Shown here: positions 34,936 through 45,910 of the stretch, one piece after another
How positions within the stretch are numbered: the first letter of the stretch is position 1
Layout of the letters: each line of letters starts with the position of its first letter
Assembly: GCA_028095005.1 (NCBI GenBank)
Contig: CM051462.1
Span: forward strand, 81,231,846 to 81,295,845
From: Rhynchospora pubera
Lineage: Eukaryota > Streptophyta > Magnoliopsida > Poales > Cyperaceae
Length of the DNA stretch: 64,000 nt
Direction: 5' to 3'
Translations under genes and position numbers: made by a program
Notes under the pieces: model-generated
Databases searched by the model: none
Seen by the model: the letters and a program-made list of their open reading frames with translations, nothing else
What the model was told of the DNA's origin: nothing

Positions 34936-35494
34936 TAGGGGTGAGCAAAAAACTCGTAACTCGTGAGTTACTCGAACTCGACTCGAGAAAAACTCACTTA
35001 TAACTCGAGCTAAAAAAACTCGAGTTTGCATAACTCGAGTTGAACCAACTCGGTTAATCGACGAGTCGAGTTTGAGTTAGGCTCGACTCAGCTCGTTGAC
35101 TCGTGAGCTAACTCGCGACGTAATAAATTTTAATTTTTGAAGATTATCAACATGATTTATGAGGGTTGATATTGAGTTTCAAGACATATTTTGATTCAAA
35201 TCAATGGAAAAGAATAAAATTGATGATAGATTTTATTTTTTATATTATTGTATACATCAATTACTTTAATTTTGAAATAATGTATCAATTAAAAAATTGA
35301 AAATTTGAAGTAGACATACTCATATCAAGTTGGCTCGTGACTCGTGAGCCAACTCGAGTTAGAGTCGAGTTGAGTTTGAGCTAACTTAAAAAACTCGAAA
35401 GTATTTTCAACTCGAGTCGAGCTAACTCGAGTTATAACCGAGTTGAGTTTGAGTTGGCCCTAACTCGCTCGAACTCGGCTCGTATACAGCCCTA
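34936..35494. mobile_element. hAT-like non-autonomous element built of ACTCGAG words, 559 bp
   Basis: Flanked by a perfect 8-bp duplication TTTATGGA (34928-34935 and 35495-35502). It starts TAGGGGTGAGC and ends CAGCCCTA, a short terminal inverted repeat (TAGGGNTG). 8-bp duplications and TAGGG-type ends fit hAT. Both flanking parts are saturated with AACTCGAGTT-type palindromic words; the middle (35110-35320) is plain AT-rich. No transposase. Confidence 0.85.
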
Positions 35495-35502
35495 TTTATG
35501 GA

Positions 35503-36400
35503 TTAAAAAAGATACGTGGGAAAAGAAGTATGGAGAATAAAAATTTTCATATCAAAAATATAAAAATGATTAATGTAGTCATTATGTTAATTATGAACTT
35601 CATTGCAACATAGCAATATATATAAAAAAAAATATATCAAATTTGACAGTACTAAACTCATCTAAAATTGCACAATCTAATTGAACCATTAAAACTTTAT
35701 TTTAGATATAAAATTATATCCAAATTACCGAAAATTCATTGAAAAAAATTCAAAAATAATCCCACAAAACGTTGACTTGATCAATTGAATCTGCACATGC
35801 AACTGGAGAACATGACAATTGACAAATAACAGTGCGCGTTCTAAGAAGTCCCATCAATCAAAACTGCGTGACATATAATTTCCACCTGACCCCTTCTCCA
35901 TTTCGCCATTTTCCAAAGTCGTAATAAAACAAACCAACCATCTTCACTTACGTACCACAAACAACACAATTTCCCCAAAAGAGAAAACCAACCGCTTGTT
36001 ATTATTAATTAATAACCAACCAGTCGCAACCTCATGTCCCATCCTATACACTAACATACGTACCGCTGTACGCATACGTGAAGAGAAAAAGAAAAAAAAG
36101 AAAAAAAAAGAGTGAGAACAGAACAGTCCCATGCATGAATCATGCATTCATGCATGATACTCCAAAATCTGCTGAGGACGTACGCCTTTTCGCACGAGAC
36201 CATCAGTGGCCTCGCCAAAACCGACACGTGTCAGTATTGCACCGGTCGGGAACCCGAAGAGGAAACGGCGCGACCGGATTGACGCTGGTACGAGTCACAG
36301 TGAGACTTCCCCAACCGACACGTAGCCCTATCCGTGCGAACCTATCGTTGACTGCACCGTGCTTTTGCAGAAGAGCGGTGGTGTTTATTAAATAACGAAT
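35503..36400. other. Intergenic with a GC-richer segment and an RY-motif hairpin
   Basis: About 36120-36400 is clearly more GC-rich than its surroundings and contains ACACGTGTC (G-box/ABRE-like, about 36226) and CATGCA (RY) words. It looks like a promoter or a decayed gene part, but no gene start follows within reach and the frames look non-coding. The hairpin is entered separately. Confidence 0.35.
36130..36156. promoter_or_regulatory. Inverted repeat of RY (CATGCATG) motifs
   Basis: CATGCATGAAT, a 5-nt centre CATGC, then ATTCATGCATG form a perfect 11-bp stem. RY elements bind B3-domain transcription factors in seed promoters. No gene is clearly linked to it here. Confidence 0.4.
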
Positions 36401-36539
36401 TCTTTATTTTGTGATCATTATTTATTTATGGCGCTATTAAATATCAAACTATACCCTCGGCTTTTTATTTTTAGTTCGATTTAGAAAGCGAAATGTGTCA
36501 TTAATTGGAGTAAATTCTTTGAATGGTACATTATGAGTA

Positions 36540-36740
36540 TTTCATTTAGGTCCTTAATTTTTTACAAATGTGTGTTTGGATCCTTAAAATTGACAACTTG
36601 AGTAGCAAAGAGCAATATATTTTGAGTGAAAATATCGCAGGTTCGAAATCCGATTGAGGGTCTTTTATAGATATTTATTTTAAAAATAAGTTAGGTTGTT
36701 TGACCCCAATTTATATTTAAAAATAATAATAGTAAAATTG
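36540..36740 (+). mobile_element. SINE-like repeat with B-box
   Basis: GCAGGTTCGAAATCCGATTG, followed by a CTTTTATAGATATTTATTTT stretch, closely matches a copy on the opposite strand at about 45340-45440. GGTTCGAAATCC resembles an RNA polymerase III B-box. The ends are not defined. Confidence 0.5.
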
Positions 36741-37667
36741 TCAACTTTTAACAGATTGGTACTACTATGAAGAAATTTATTAAATTTAAATAAATGATTG
36801 AGGGGAATTCATGATGATGTAGGTATTTTGAAATCAATGTTAAATTTAAATAAATGATTGATAATACCACAAGTGTACTATGATGTTTGATTATGTCAGT
36901 TATGTCCATGTAATTCGTATTAATTATACGAAGTTACGACATTGAGGATGACATTTGTGTCATTATGTCATGTAATTCGTATTAAATGATTGAATTAATT
37001 TGGTGGAAATTAATGAATATCAAACTGAAACAGTGCTAGTTTAAGACAAAAGAGAGAAGACCAATTTTTTTTATAACTTTCAGACTAATTTGTATAATTA
37101 CTCTCTTGAATAAGTACGATATCTTTTTCATGGTAGTTATGATAATTAAATATGAAAACTGTTTACTTTTGCAGATTCCACCACGTGAGTTCCTCGGCTG
37201 TTCCAATACAACCAATTTTCTTTTTTCTCGGAGATGAGCATAACTTACCATCTGTACCAAGAATACTTCAAAATGGAATGCTGGATTCTAATAACTTTTT
37301 GCTTTCTGTTTTACCACACTTTTTACGCAGGTTTGGGAAATAATTTTCTTACTAGTAGTCAGCTTTTGGATGTTTTACATCGATCTATATTGTTGGGATT
37401 TAATGACAGTCGATCAAAAAATCGAACGGTCTTAGACGACTCAGGAGGTGCGTTTGCCTATTTGGACAACTGAAAGTACAGTTCAGCAAATTACAAAATA
37501 TTCATTTTTTTATTTTACTAATATTACCATATTGCAATTATATTAGCATACTGACATCAAAAACTACCATCAAAAGAGAAAGATAAAAAAAATATATATA
37601 TCTCCAAACATTGAGAAATTTTCTTTTCTCAATTTTCAACGTCATTTCCTGACGGAAGACTATTTAG
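36741..37667. other. Intergenic, 3' side of the cyclin gene
   Basis: AT-rich. A two-copy short duplication (TAAATTTAAATAAATGATTGA at about 36784 and 36840) and another of CATGTAATTCGTATTAA are present. The open frame at 37152-37473 has no recognised domain. The cyclin 3' UTR probably occupies the right end. Confidence 0.4.
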
Positions 37668-39316
37668 CTACCGATAATACGGATCTCTCGACTGAGGAAC
37701 CGACACGTAGAAAGGCGAGGCCGAGATACGCCTCTTCTTACGATCGAGCCCGTCAGATGATGATCCAACGGTCCTCTCGCTCTCTGATGATGTGTAAATG
37801 GCTCCCCCAAGTACAGTCACCGGTGTGTCAGCAATGGAATCAGCTGCCACGTCACACAAGGCTGATTCAGCATCACTAATTTCCGCCATCACAGCACAAC
37901 ACTCCCACAACCTCTCCTGCAGATAAAACAAAAGTTATACAATGCAATATTTCAAATTTCAGGGGTTTATATGTGATGTAACAAGAAAAATGACAAAATT
38001 GTAATAATATCCCACAAGATGACAAACTAAAACGACACCAAGTAGATCCCAACAATAATCTTTCTGAGGAAAGGATCCCAACAATAATCAGATAATACAA
38101 ACAGATTTAACCAAATCCGTATTTCCGTTTCACGTACTACCTTAACTCGCTCCATAAATGGAGGAAACAGAGTCTAACATGTGAAAGAAATTTGAAAGTA
38201 TTTGAATATTTTCGTTATGGTGCTCACCTTATTTACATATTCGCAAGCTGAGATTGCTAACTCAAAAGCTGGGAAATGCGCTGGGAAGAGCTCATGCGTT
38301 GCAGAGAGCAATGCGGCCCCACTGATCAGAGACGGCTTGAACTCCAGCATCTTCGTCTCTGCAACATTTGCGCATTGACCCTATAAGATTTTGTATTCAC
38401 ATAACGTTTAAGAAAAAGGATATTATGAAAATACGAACCGTTTTGTGCTCGGAAGAGGATCTGAGAAGCGCGAGACTTGAGCGGGAGGAGAAATGTAGTT
38501 TGTTTAGGCGAGAAAAAGCTCAGAAAAAATCGAAGAAACGAGAAAGGCGTAATGGATCGCATTCTCCAGTCTAGTGTGCTGAGCACTAACAGCTCCATGC
38601 GATGGATCGTGCTCGAATCGAATATGAAACCTTCTTTCTGAAATGCAACAAACTAGAGTTTCAAAAAAAGATGAAAACAAAAAAAGGACGAATGCGTAAA
38701 ACAGTTTTGTTAAGAGAGGAGAAGTGGAAATGTTACCTGGAGATGAGAAAGAGACAAATCAGAGCGCTTCATTTTGGAAGCGAGAGAGAGACAAGCGATC
38801 GCCAGTAGTCGTACGACCCATGGCCTCTTCTCTCTCTGTTTCAAAAATCAGATCGCGGCGCTGTTAGTAACCTCGTTCAAATTTTTATAAATTCGAATCC
38901 TTACTTAAACGAAATTTTCTCCTTGTACATTTCCATACCGGGATCTCGCGCTTGGAGAGGAATCGATCGACGTAATTAATCGCTAGATACGCAATGTGCT
39001 GATCCAATTCACAGCTATATTGCGCCTAAATTCATCACAAAAACAGAGATTCATCAGAAACCTTCACATCTTAAGTTGAGCTAACAAGATCAGGAGATCA
39101 TCTGATATTCTCATCCATCAGAGCATTTAATAATACCTGAAGAATGAAAGAAACGGCCGAGCGACGAGCGGAGAGATCTCCCGCGATCGGCGAGTGATCG
39201 GATTCCGCCGCGAAGAGCGACTTGACGGAGACGGATGTGTCGGCGCCGCACGCATCCTCCGATGGCGACTCTTCCTCGTCGGAGCAAGTGAAGGGATTCT
39301 CTAGATCAAACTCCAT
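37668..39316 (-). CDS. CYCD6: D6-type cyclin, 6 exons
   Basis: Regulatory subunit of a cyclin-dependent kinase acting at the G1/S transition; in Arabidopsis CYCD6;1 controls formative divisions of root ground tissue. Minus-strand exons are 39316-39137, 39025-38939, 38835-38737, 38637-38439, 38358-38228 and 37916-37668, all GT-AG, totalling 945 nt and 314 residues, close to the family's usual size. The start MEFDLENPF is typical of D5/D6 cyclins. The cyclin box runs over exons 2-4 (YLAINYVDRFLSKREIP, WVVRLLAIACLSLASKM, MELLVLSTLDWRMRSITPFS), and the C-terminal cyclin fold contains LEFKPSLISGAALLSATHEL. The retinoblastoma-binding LxCxE motif of most D cyclins is absent, as in CYCD6. The acceptor of exon 3 has alternative AGs in the same phase nearby. 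A Ser-rich, basic tail (RKKRRIS) ends the protein. Confidence 0.93.
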
Positions 39317-39600
39317 TTCTTATGTTAGTAGAAAGAGAGAGAGAGAGAGAGGTGAAGAGTGAAGAGTGAAGAGTGAAGAGTGAAGAGGAAAGGGAATGGA
39401 TTGGGTTTAAAAGGAAGAGAGACTTCAACTTCACTCCACTTCTCTCTCTTAATTCGTTAGTACCTCTTCTTATGATCGGAGGAGTGTGGCTTTCCTTCGA
39501 CAAAGCACAGAGGTCTTTTTGTAACTAATCGATACGAGAAGATATAAAATCTTCTCCTGCACCTGGATCAAGCTAAGTTAAGAGGTTTTCCGTTCTTTGG
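39317..39600 (-). promoter_or_regulatory. Cyclin gene 5' UTR and promoter side
   Basis: A GA-dinucleotide run (39328-39350) and a GAAGAGT tandem run (39353-39385) lie 10-70 bp upstream of the ATG; on the gene strand they are CT-rich, as is common in plant 5' leaders. No TATA box was pinned down. Confidence 0.5.
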
Positions 39601-42600
39601 GCCCTACTGTCAGTGTAATAGGTTTGTGTTTTAAGGGTGGACGAGGTGTAGATGGAGATTGGGATGGGAAGGTTGGACTTCGAATGAGATTTTCTATTAG
39701 TACTGAAAGCATGATTACGGGCGGTACCCTTCGAAGTAATCATAATTATTTATTGCTCTGTTACAACGTGGAAGCGGTGCACGGTGAACGGCGATTTTAA
39801 GTACACGAACTGTAGGAGCATTTGTGAGTTAGTGAGATAATGGTGTTTTCAATACGGATATACGCCGAGTTCTTATAGAAGCTGAAAAGAGAAGTAAGTA
39901 TGTCGGGGAGGAAACACCAAGCGTCGCTGTCATGGTCCCCATCAGCTGTTATTCCTCATTGATAACAGTCATGTGCTTTTCCAATCTTCACCGTTCGATC
40001 TAAAATGAACGTTTCAGATATAATCTACCTATGTGAATCAAGAAAATCTTTGATGTAAATGAACTGTTCGATTTGGATCGGACAGTTAGAAGCAATATAT
40101 AGAATCCTGCATTTCTTTTGAATTGAATAACAGAGGAGGTGGATTCTCACTGCCATATGGAGGCGAGAATCTCTGCGACTGTTCCGCTCATTTATTCTGA
40201 ATCTTGGACGAGAATTTAAAAAGTATAAAAAAGAAAAGGTCGATATAGGGCTCCAACTTCTCTCCAGTTTTTTTTTTTCTTTCTTTTCTCAAGGTAGATT
40301 TTTTTTAGGCATTTTTTTTAATGTGCAATTTTTATTTGCTCCTTAATGTAATGCCATAAGTAAATAATGAGCTTCTGCTTCATACAAATTATAATGCGAT
40401 ATTAATTGTTTTACTAACAGTTATTAATTAATTTTCTGAAAAAAAATCATAAAAAGACTTTGATTTGATGTAAAATCATTAGTATTGCTTCATCATGAAA
40501 GGAAATAACATTATTAATTAAAAGTTTTGTTGAAAATTAATATTTCTTTCAAACGCATGTGAAATTTGAAGAAAATAAAAAAAAATAGGATGCAAGTTTG
40601 ATATTAATTTGTAATTTGCACATAGTACAGTCATATGATAATAACTCGCATTCCTAAACTAATAAAAATTTGTTTTAAATTAATTACATGATATAAGATC
40701 CAATTAAAACATACAATGTGCCAATATAATTTTTAATACTGGTTGTGTTATAGTCTTTAACTAAACCTATATGAGATAAAGAGTATAACTAATTTTATCA
40801 TCATATTATTTCATCAGAAGTCAAATATTTTTTTCATTTTATAGTTATCAAAGAGTATTATTGCTTCGAAAAAAACATAAATAATATTATATATATGCAC
40901 TTTAATTACAATTTCTAATAAATTACTAGTGCAAATAATTAAAATTATAAATTAGCATAGAGCTTTAACAAATTATTCTAGCTTCGTTCAAAATTTCTCA
41001 TTAAAAGGTTTAATCTATGATAATTTTGCATATTGTCGGCAATATGCGATATTTAAAACAGTATATGTACAAGAGCTATGACAAAAATATAGAACAAGAT
41101 TTGGCAAGCAAGAGCTAAGACAAAAATATAGAACAAGAGGTGGCAAGTAATAGTATAAATTATCTATTGTTGATTTTTTCAATTATCAATACATATATTA
41201 CCTAAAATTCATTGCATTACTTTCCTCATTACTCTTTATTTAAACTTTTTTCAAAAGAAAAAAAATAAAGATAACCCTTCTTTTATTAATTTTTATTTAT
41301 TTATTTCTTTGGTACTGTAAGTACATAGATATACGGATGTTGGCTCCAGTACAGACTTTAAAAAATTGAAACACTGTACTTTGAACAAATCTATATAATA
41401 CTATAATCCAAATAAAATTTATAAGTCAACCTTTGTATAAATTTAAAAATGTCTGTAAATATATTTTAAATTATATATCGCTCAATACCCGATTGCTAAT
41501 TTTCTCTGCCCCTAATGATGGAGTTTTGAAATGCAACCGGCTTTTTTTGTTTTATTTATTTGATTTGGCTTCATAATTTGCATCGACAACATTGGTGGGT
41601 TGGTATCAATAATCCATTGAATAATTCGTCACCTCGTCACGTAGACGAAATATCTCATAAAATATAATTACTCGCGAGAAATTAGACTCCGTTATTTGAA
41701 AGCAACACATCCCGTTTTGACTTCGCAGGTCGCAGCGATGTCCTAATTTTTCATGGACCCAGTCCCAGACAGCGGTCAACAGTCCCATTCAAACCGCATT
41801 TACTAAAGTACCCCCGACAAAACTTCATATTCTCATCCAAGACCAGATACTTGCTTAATGACCAGTGTGCCCCTGCTAGAAAAAAAATTCGAAATTTATC
41901 CCTGATTTTAAAAAATATTTAAATATTTTATTTTTAAAATAAGATATCTATTTTTAAATTAAAGTAATATTTTATTTAATTCTAAGGTTTATATATCAGC
42001 GTGGTTTTAAAAAGTCTTAAACTCTAAATATATGCCAACACTATTGAGTAATTTGTGTGTTTAAATTATAGACATAAGTTTATTAATAGTTATAATTATA
42101 ATGCCGAGCTGAAGTTATAATTACTTATAAAATCCAGGATAAACATAAGTTTTCCTTCACTCTTTCTTCAAGTGGACAGTGCACGGTCCCAGTGGTCCCC
42201 ACCTAAAAGCTCCTGCCGCACAGCTAGGAGGCATATTTAGGGATCTCTTTTTGGAGAAAAAGAAAATTGTGGACTTATAGGCAATTTTTTTTTTTTTTTT
42301 TTGCAATGTAATTAGTCAAAAAACTCTGTTTGTTATATTATATTTTATTGACATATTTATTATTAAGTCGGTCCAAGTGAAATGTGAAATATGGAACATA
42401 GAAGTTTGTTACCTTATACAGCCCATAACTTGCCTTATGATCAAATATTTTATAGCCAAAAACGAAACATGAATACTAAAATTTTATGTTAGCAAATAGG
42501 GGGATGTGTAAGGTAACATTGAAGAAACACAACAAACCAGAGGACCATTAATGCCACCTCTTTTGTTTTGATAATATAAGGCTACAGAAGGTATATTAGG

Positions 42601-43273
42601 GTAGTACAGTAGTTTATGTTTTACAAAACCTTGGTCTTGTAACATTGGCATTAGTCTTTGTGCACCTTTTTATCTAATGTGGGTAACTGCTGGAGTACGT
42701 TATGTTCATTTTACTCAATTTTAATCGCATCTCCATGAATGCTCCATAATATACCAACCAAGTTGCTAGCAATATATTGAGAAAAAAAAATCGAGTAATA
42801 CAAATTCAAAAAGGGGAAAAAAAGGAAAATTTTGTGTATCAACTAGCCTAGTTGAGTCCTCTCCTATTCGTTAAATTTTTTATACCATGTTTCATACTTT
42901 CATTCATCCCCAATTTACGTTTTTCTTTCAATATTAAGTTTATCGAGTTTGGTTAGTCCAAGAAATTCCATATAATGGCTGATTATGTAATAAATCTATA
43001 TTTTTACACTAATAATTTTACTAATTTAATTCGTACGTTGAAGTTAAAATTTGACAATCTTGACAATAACTTTCAAATCAATCCGAAAAATTTAAACTTA
43101 AAAGGTATAAAAATTTAAACAAATGTTCTTGAACTCTTATGAACTGGATGTTTATTATAATTGATGCAATTTTAGTACATTTGATTTTATTAATACCCAT
43201 TAAATATGAAATGATTCAAATTTCAAATTATTTTGCTAGGGGTTGAAATTGTATCAATTTTTTTAATTTATTC
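39601..43273. other. Intergenic, mostly AT-rich; no gene seen
   Basis: There is a tandem duplication of 39 bp at 41070-41147 (CAAGAGCTAAGACAAAAATA type). 41600-41880 is less AT-rich but has no recognisable frame. T runs lie near 40270 and 42289. Confidence 0.5.
41070..41147 (+). repeat. Direct duplication, 2 copies, 39-bp period
   Basis: CAAGAGCTATGACAAAAATA with its continuation AGAACAAGATTTGGCAAG is followed directly by a second copy with three changes. Confidence 0.8.
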
Positions 43274-43276
43274 TTA

Positions 43277-43427
43277 GGCTCCGTTTGGATAGGTGTGGGA
43301 AGAAGGGAAGAAGGGAAGAAGTGGGAAGAAGTATTGGGAAGTGTGTAACTTTGTGAAGAGTTTGGATTGTTTATAATTTTTTTTCTTTCCTTCTTCCTAC
43401 TTCTTCTCAACGCATCCAAACGGAGGC
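43277..43427 (-). mobile_element. TTA-family MITE (PIF/Harbinger-like), 151 bp
   Basis: Flanked by TTA on both sides (43274-43276 and 43428-43430). The ends GGCTCCGTTTGGAT and ATCCAAACGGAGGC are inverted repeats. The interior (GAAGAGTTTGGATTGTTTAT) is the reverse complement of the copy at 47548-47715. Confidence 0.85.
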
Positions 43428-43430
43428 TTA

Positions 43431-44394
43431 GTATACAAATACTACTTCACATTTGAAATCTACAAGTTATTTTATGACGGTGAATATTGTTAAATTAATT
43501 ACTTTTGAAGTTTCGATGGATCCACAAACTTAATTATATTTCAATCCTCCTCTATGATAATGCATGAGGTATCTTTTTGGATATAATAACAAGTAGGGGT
43601 GGAAGTTTGGAGTTGCAAATTATCCACTTCTAAAGGGTTGAACCACCTCGTGTACTCTCTCCGACCAGTGTGCTAATGTTTGTGTGCTAACTTCGAGCTC
43701 ATCTTTTAGCACAAAACAAAAATAACAAATGCGAGTCTCTCACAACTTATGTCAAAATAACTAGCAAATTGCATGTTTGTTTAGGCAGGTTTCATGGGCC
43801 AATGTTATTTATATGCATGCTTTCTCACAAGAAAGAAGGAAAATTATTGTATGAATGATTCTACCAACCTTGGTTCGATCGAGGTGATTAATTAATATAG
43901 AGTAAAATTACATTGCGAATATAAATTCTTAATGTCAATGATAAATATTTTACTTGGCGGGGGGGGGGGGGGGGCTTATTGTTGGGAAGCCAGATTGATG
44001 TCAATATAAAACATTATTTACTTAGCTATTTTTTCGGCGCAAAATAAATATTAATTAACCTCACATATGATAAAAACGAGCTATATATGCATTAAATATT
44101 TCATTCCTTTTTGCGAATATGATGATATGGTGCCATTGTATTCAGTGTTGATGAACAAGCGCAACATGTAATTTTGTTTAAGAATAAATATTTATGATTA
44201 AGAATGTTATTCCTAAATGATTAAGAATTATTTTATTTAAATTATTACTTTTTATGGCCTCCAATTCGAAATAAATTTTAATCTGAATTTATTTTAATAG
44301 TTTACATAATTTGTACTAAAATGTTTTTATTCTCGTACATCCAAACATGCCATTTTATCCTTGACTTTTTCTTTGTTTTTTCCTACACATATAG
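43431..44394. other. Intergenic with a long G run
   Basis: An uninterrupted G run of about 17 bases sits at 43957-43974. Otherwise the stretch is AT-rich with no coding signal. Confidence 0.5.
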
Positions 44395-44530
44395 ACTTTG
44401 ATCAAAATGTTTTTATGGGGATTTCATTTCATTTGAATTGATTTCTCGGGATTTCCTTGGATCCAATTATTGTAGATTCTCACCAAATGAGATCAAACAC
44501 GTTCATTTCGATCAATTTTTTTTTTTAGCA
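44395..44530 (+). repeat. Partial ATTTCATTTCATTTG-type MITE
   Basis: GATCAAAATGTTTTTATG, GGATTTCATTTCATTTGAAT and TTGGATCCAATTATTG with CACCAAATGAGATCAAA match the repeats at 4395-4795 and 6375-6562. It stops at a T run without the other terminus. Confidence 0.5.
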
Positions 44531-45340
44531 ACTTATCACTATTTACAAACATTATATATTGATTTGACTTAATATATGTTGTCCAGATGATGAATTAGTT
44601 AAGAGTAAAATTTCACACAGTTCAACCACCAATAGTTGAACTTGACGGTCTGAGAATAAACTTGCAGCGACTAGACAACACAATAACCATTTTAATTGGC
44701 AAGGACCATAGAAACGCTCAAAGGCACATGGAATGGCACAGAACATTAACAGTGTTATGGAGAGATGCAGATGGAAGAGTTGGAACTGATACATATGCAA
44801 ATGTATCAAGTTATCAATGAATTGTAGCTGCACCATTTGTTTTGTTTCCTTGTTACTGAATCCACTCAGTCACTGAACCCAGTCTGCGATGGATCACTGC
44901 TCTCTCTGGTTCCTTGTAAAAGAGAGAGAAATAGAGATGGAAGCAAGCACTGGCGCACTGCCATGTCACACTGGGAGACACTTTCCTTTGTCATGATCCT
45001 TCCCTCTACGGCTCTACCTCCGCTTTGCCTTTCATGTCTCCTTTGCTTTTCTTTTTAATTAATTATTTTTGTTGACTTGGTACCTTTTCTTTTGCATTGT
45101 ACTCTCGTGTCAAATTACATCAGAAACGTATCCTTCTCTTTTATCAGTGTACGACCATTAATTTATATTGTAAATTATATGGTTACAATAATATATGATA
45201 AAACATTAATCCGTTTAGAATAAAAAAAAATAAAAATAGCAAACAATTTTTTATATTATTTTAGGAATAAATTTATCATTAAACGTGATTATCAGCTCAG
45301 CAATTTCACCTCTTAACTATAATTTTTGAACCGATTAATT
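44531..45340. other. Intergenic; unassigned GC-richer block
   Basis: 44830-45050 is more balanced in composition and open in one plus frame (44837-45058), but nothing recognisable is encoded and no splice context supports it. Confidence 0.35.
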
Positions 45341-45440
45341 GATCTTTTTTCAAGATAAATTGGAGGTCTAAGTCATCCAATTTATTTTTAAATTAAATAT
45401 CTATGAAAGATCCTCCAGTCGGGTTTCGAACCTGCGACCT
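45340..45440 (-). mobile_element. SINE-like repeat, minus orientation
   Basis: On the minus strand GCAGGTTCGAAACCCGACTG with the following TCATAGATATTTAATTTAAA matches the plus-strand copy at about 36640-36700. A B-box-like GGTTCGAAACC is present. Confidence 0.5.
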
Positions 45441-45575
45441 GAACTGATTAATTGATCTTGATTAATTGTTTTATAATTAGTAACTTTTGACAGTATACTA
45501 GTTAGACTTAATGGTTTTTTAGTAGGTTTAAGGGGCAGACTAATCGATCTTAAAAGATAGTTAAGTTTGGAACAT

Positions 45576-45901
45576 GAGCAAGGTTTCGGTGCCACACTTT
45601 TGTGGTGCCACACTTTTATATTTACGATGGATGTATTATTAAAAAAAAATATACTTTTTATAGTTCATTTGATACTCGATCAAGAGGTTGAAAAACGAAG
45701 GAATATAGTTAACCGTGATAGATTAATTCTAATATGTTCATATTTTGATCTTTTGATCATGCATCAAATGAACTCCAAAAAATATGAAATTTTAGAATAA
45801 TGCATCCATCGTAAAAGTAAACAATATCAACGGTTTGGATCGGACAATTAAATTTTAAAATTTAAAATAAAAAAATAAAATGTGGCATCGAAACTTTGCT
45901 C
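45576..45901. mobile_element. Mutator-like MITE, 326 bp
   Basis: Perfect 9-bp duplication TTGGAACAT at 45567-45575 and 45902-45910. The terminal inverted repeat is GAGCAAGGTTTCGGTGCCAC on the left and GAGCAAAGTTTCGATGCCAC as the reverse complement of the right. A second inner inverted pair around ACGATGGATG and CATCCATCGT extends the fold. No coding capacity. Confidence 0.88.
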
Positions 45902-45910
45902 TTGGAACAT

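Noticed and set aside
36078..36395. 105-codon plus-strand frame in the GC-richer island
   Set aside because: It starts in a GAAAAAG run and has no domain or protein-like pattern; it is more likely regulatory or decayed sequence.
44880..44960. miR156-like precursor
   Set aside because: A vague CACTGCTCTCTCTG resemblance only; there is no mature sequence and no matching opposite arm.
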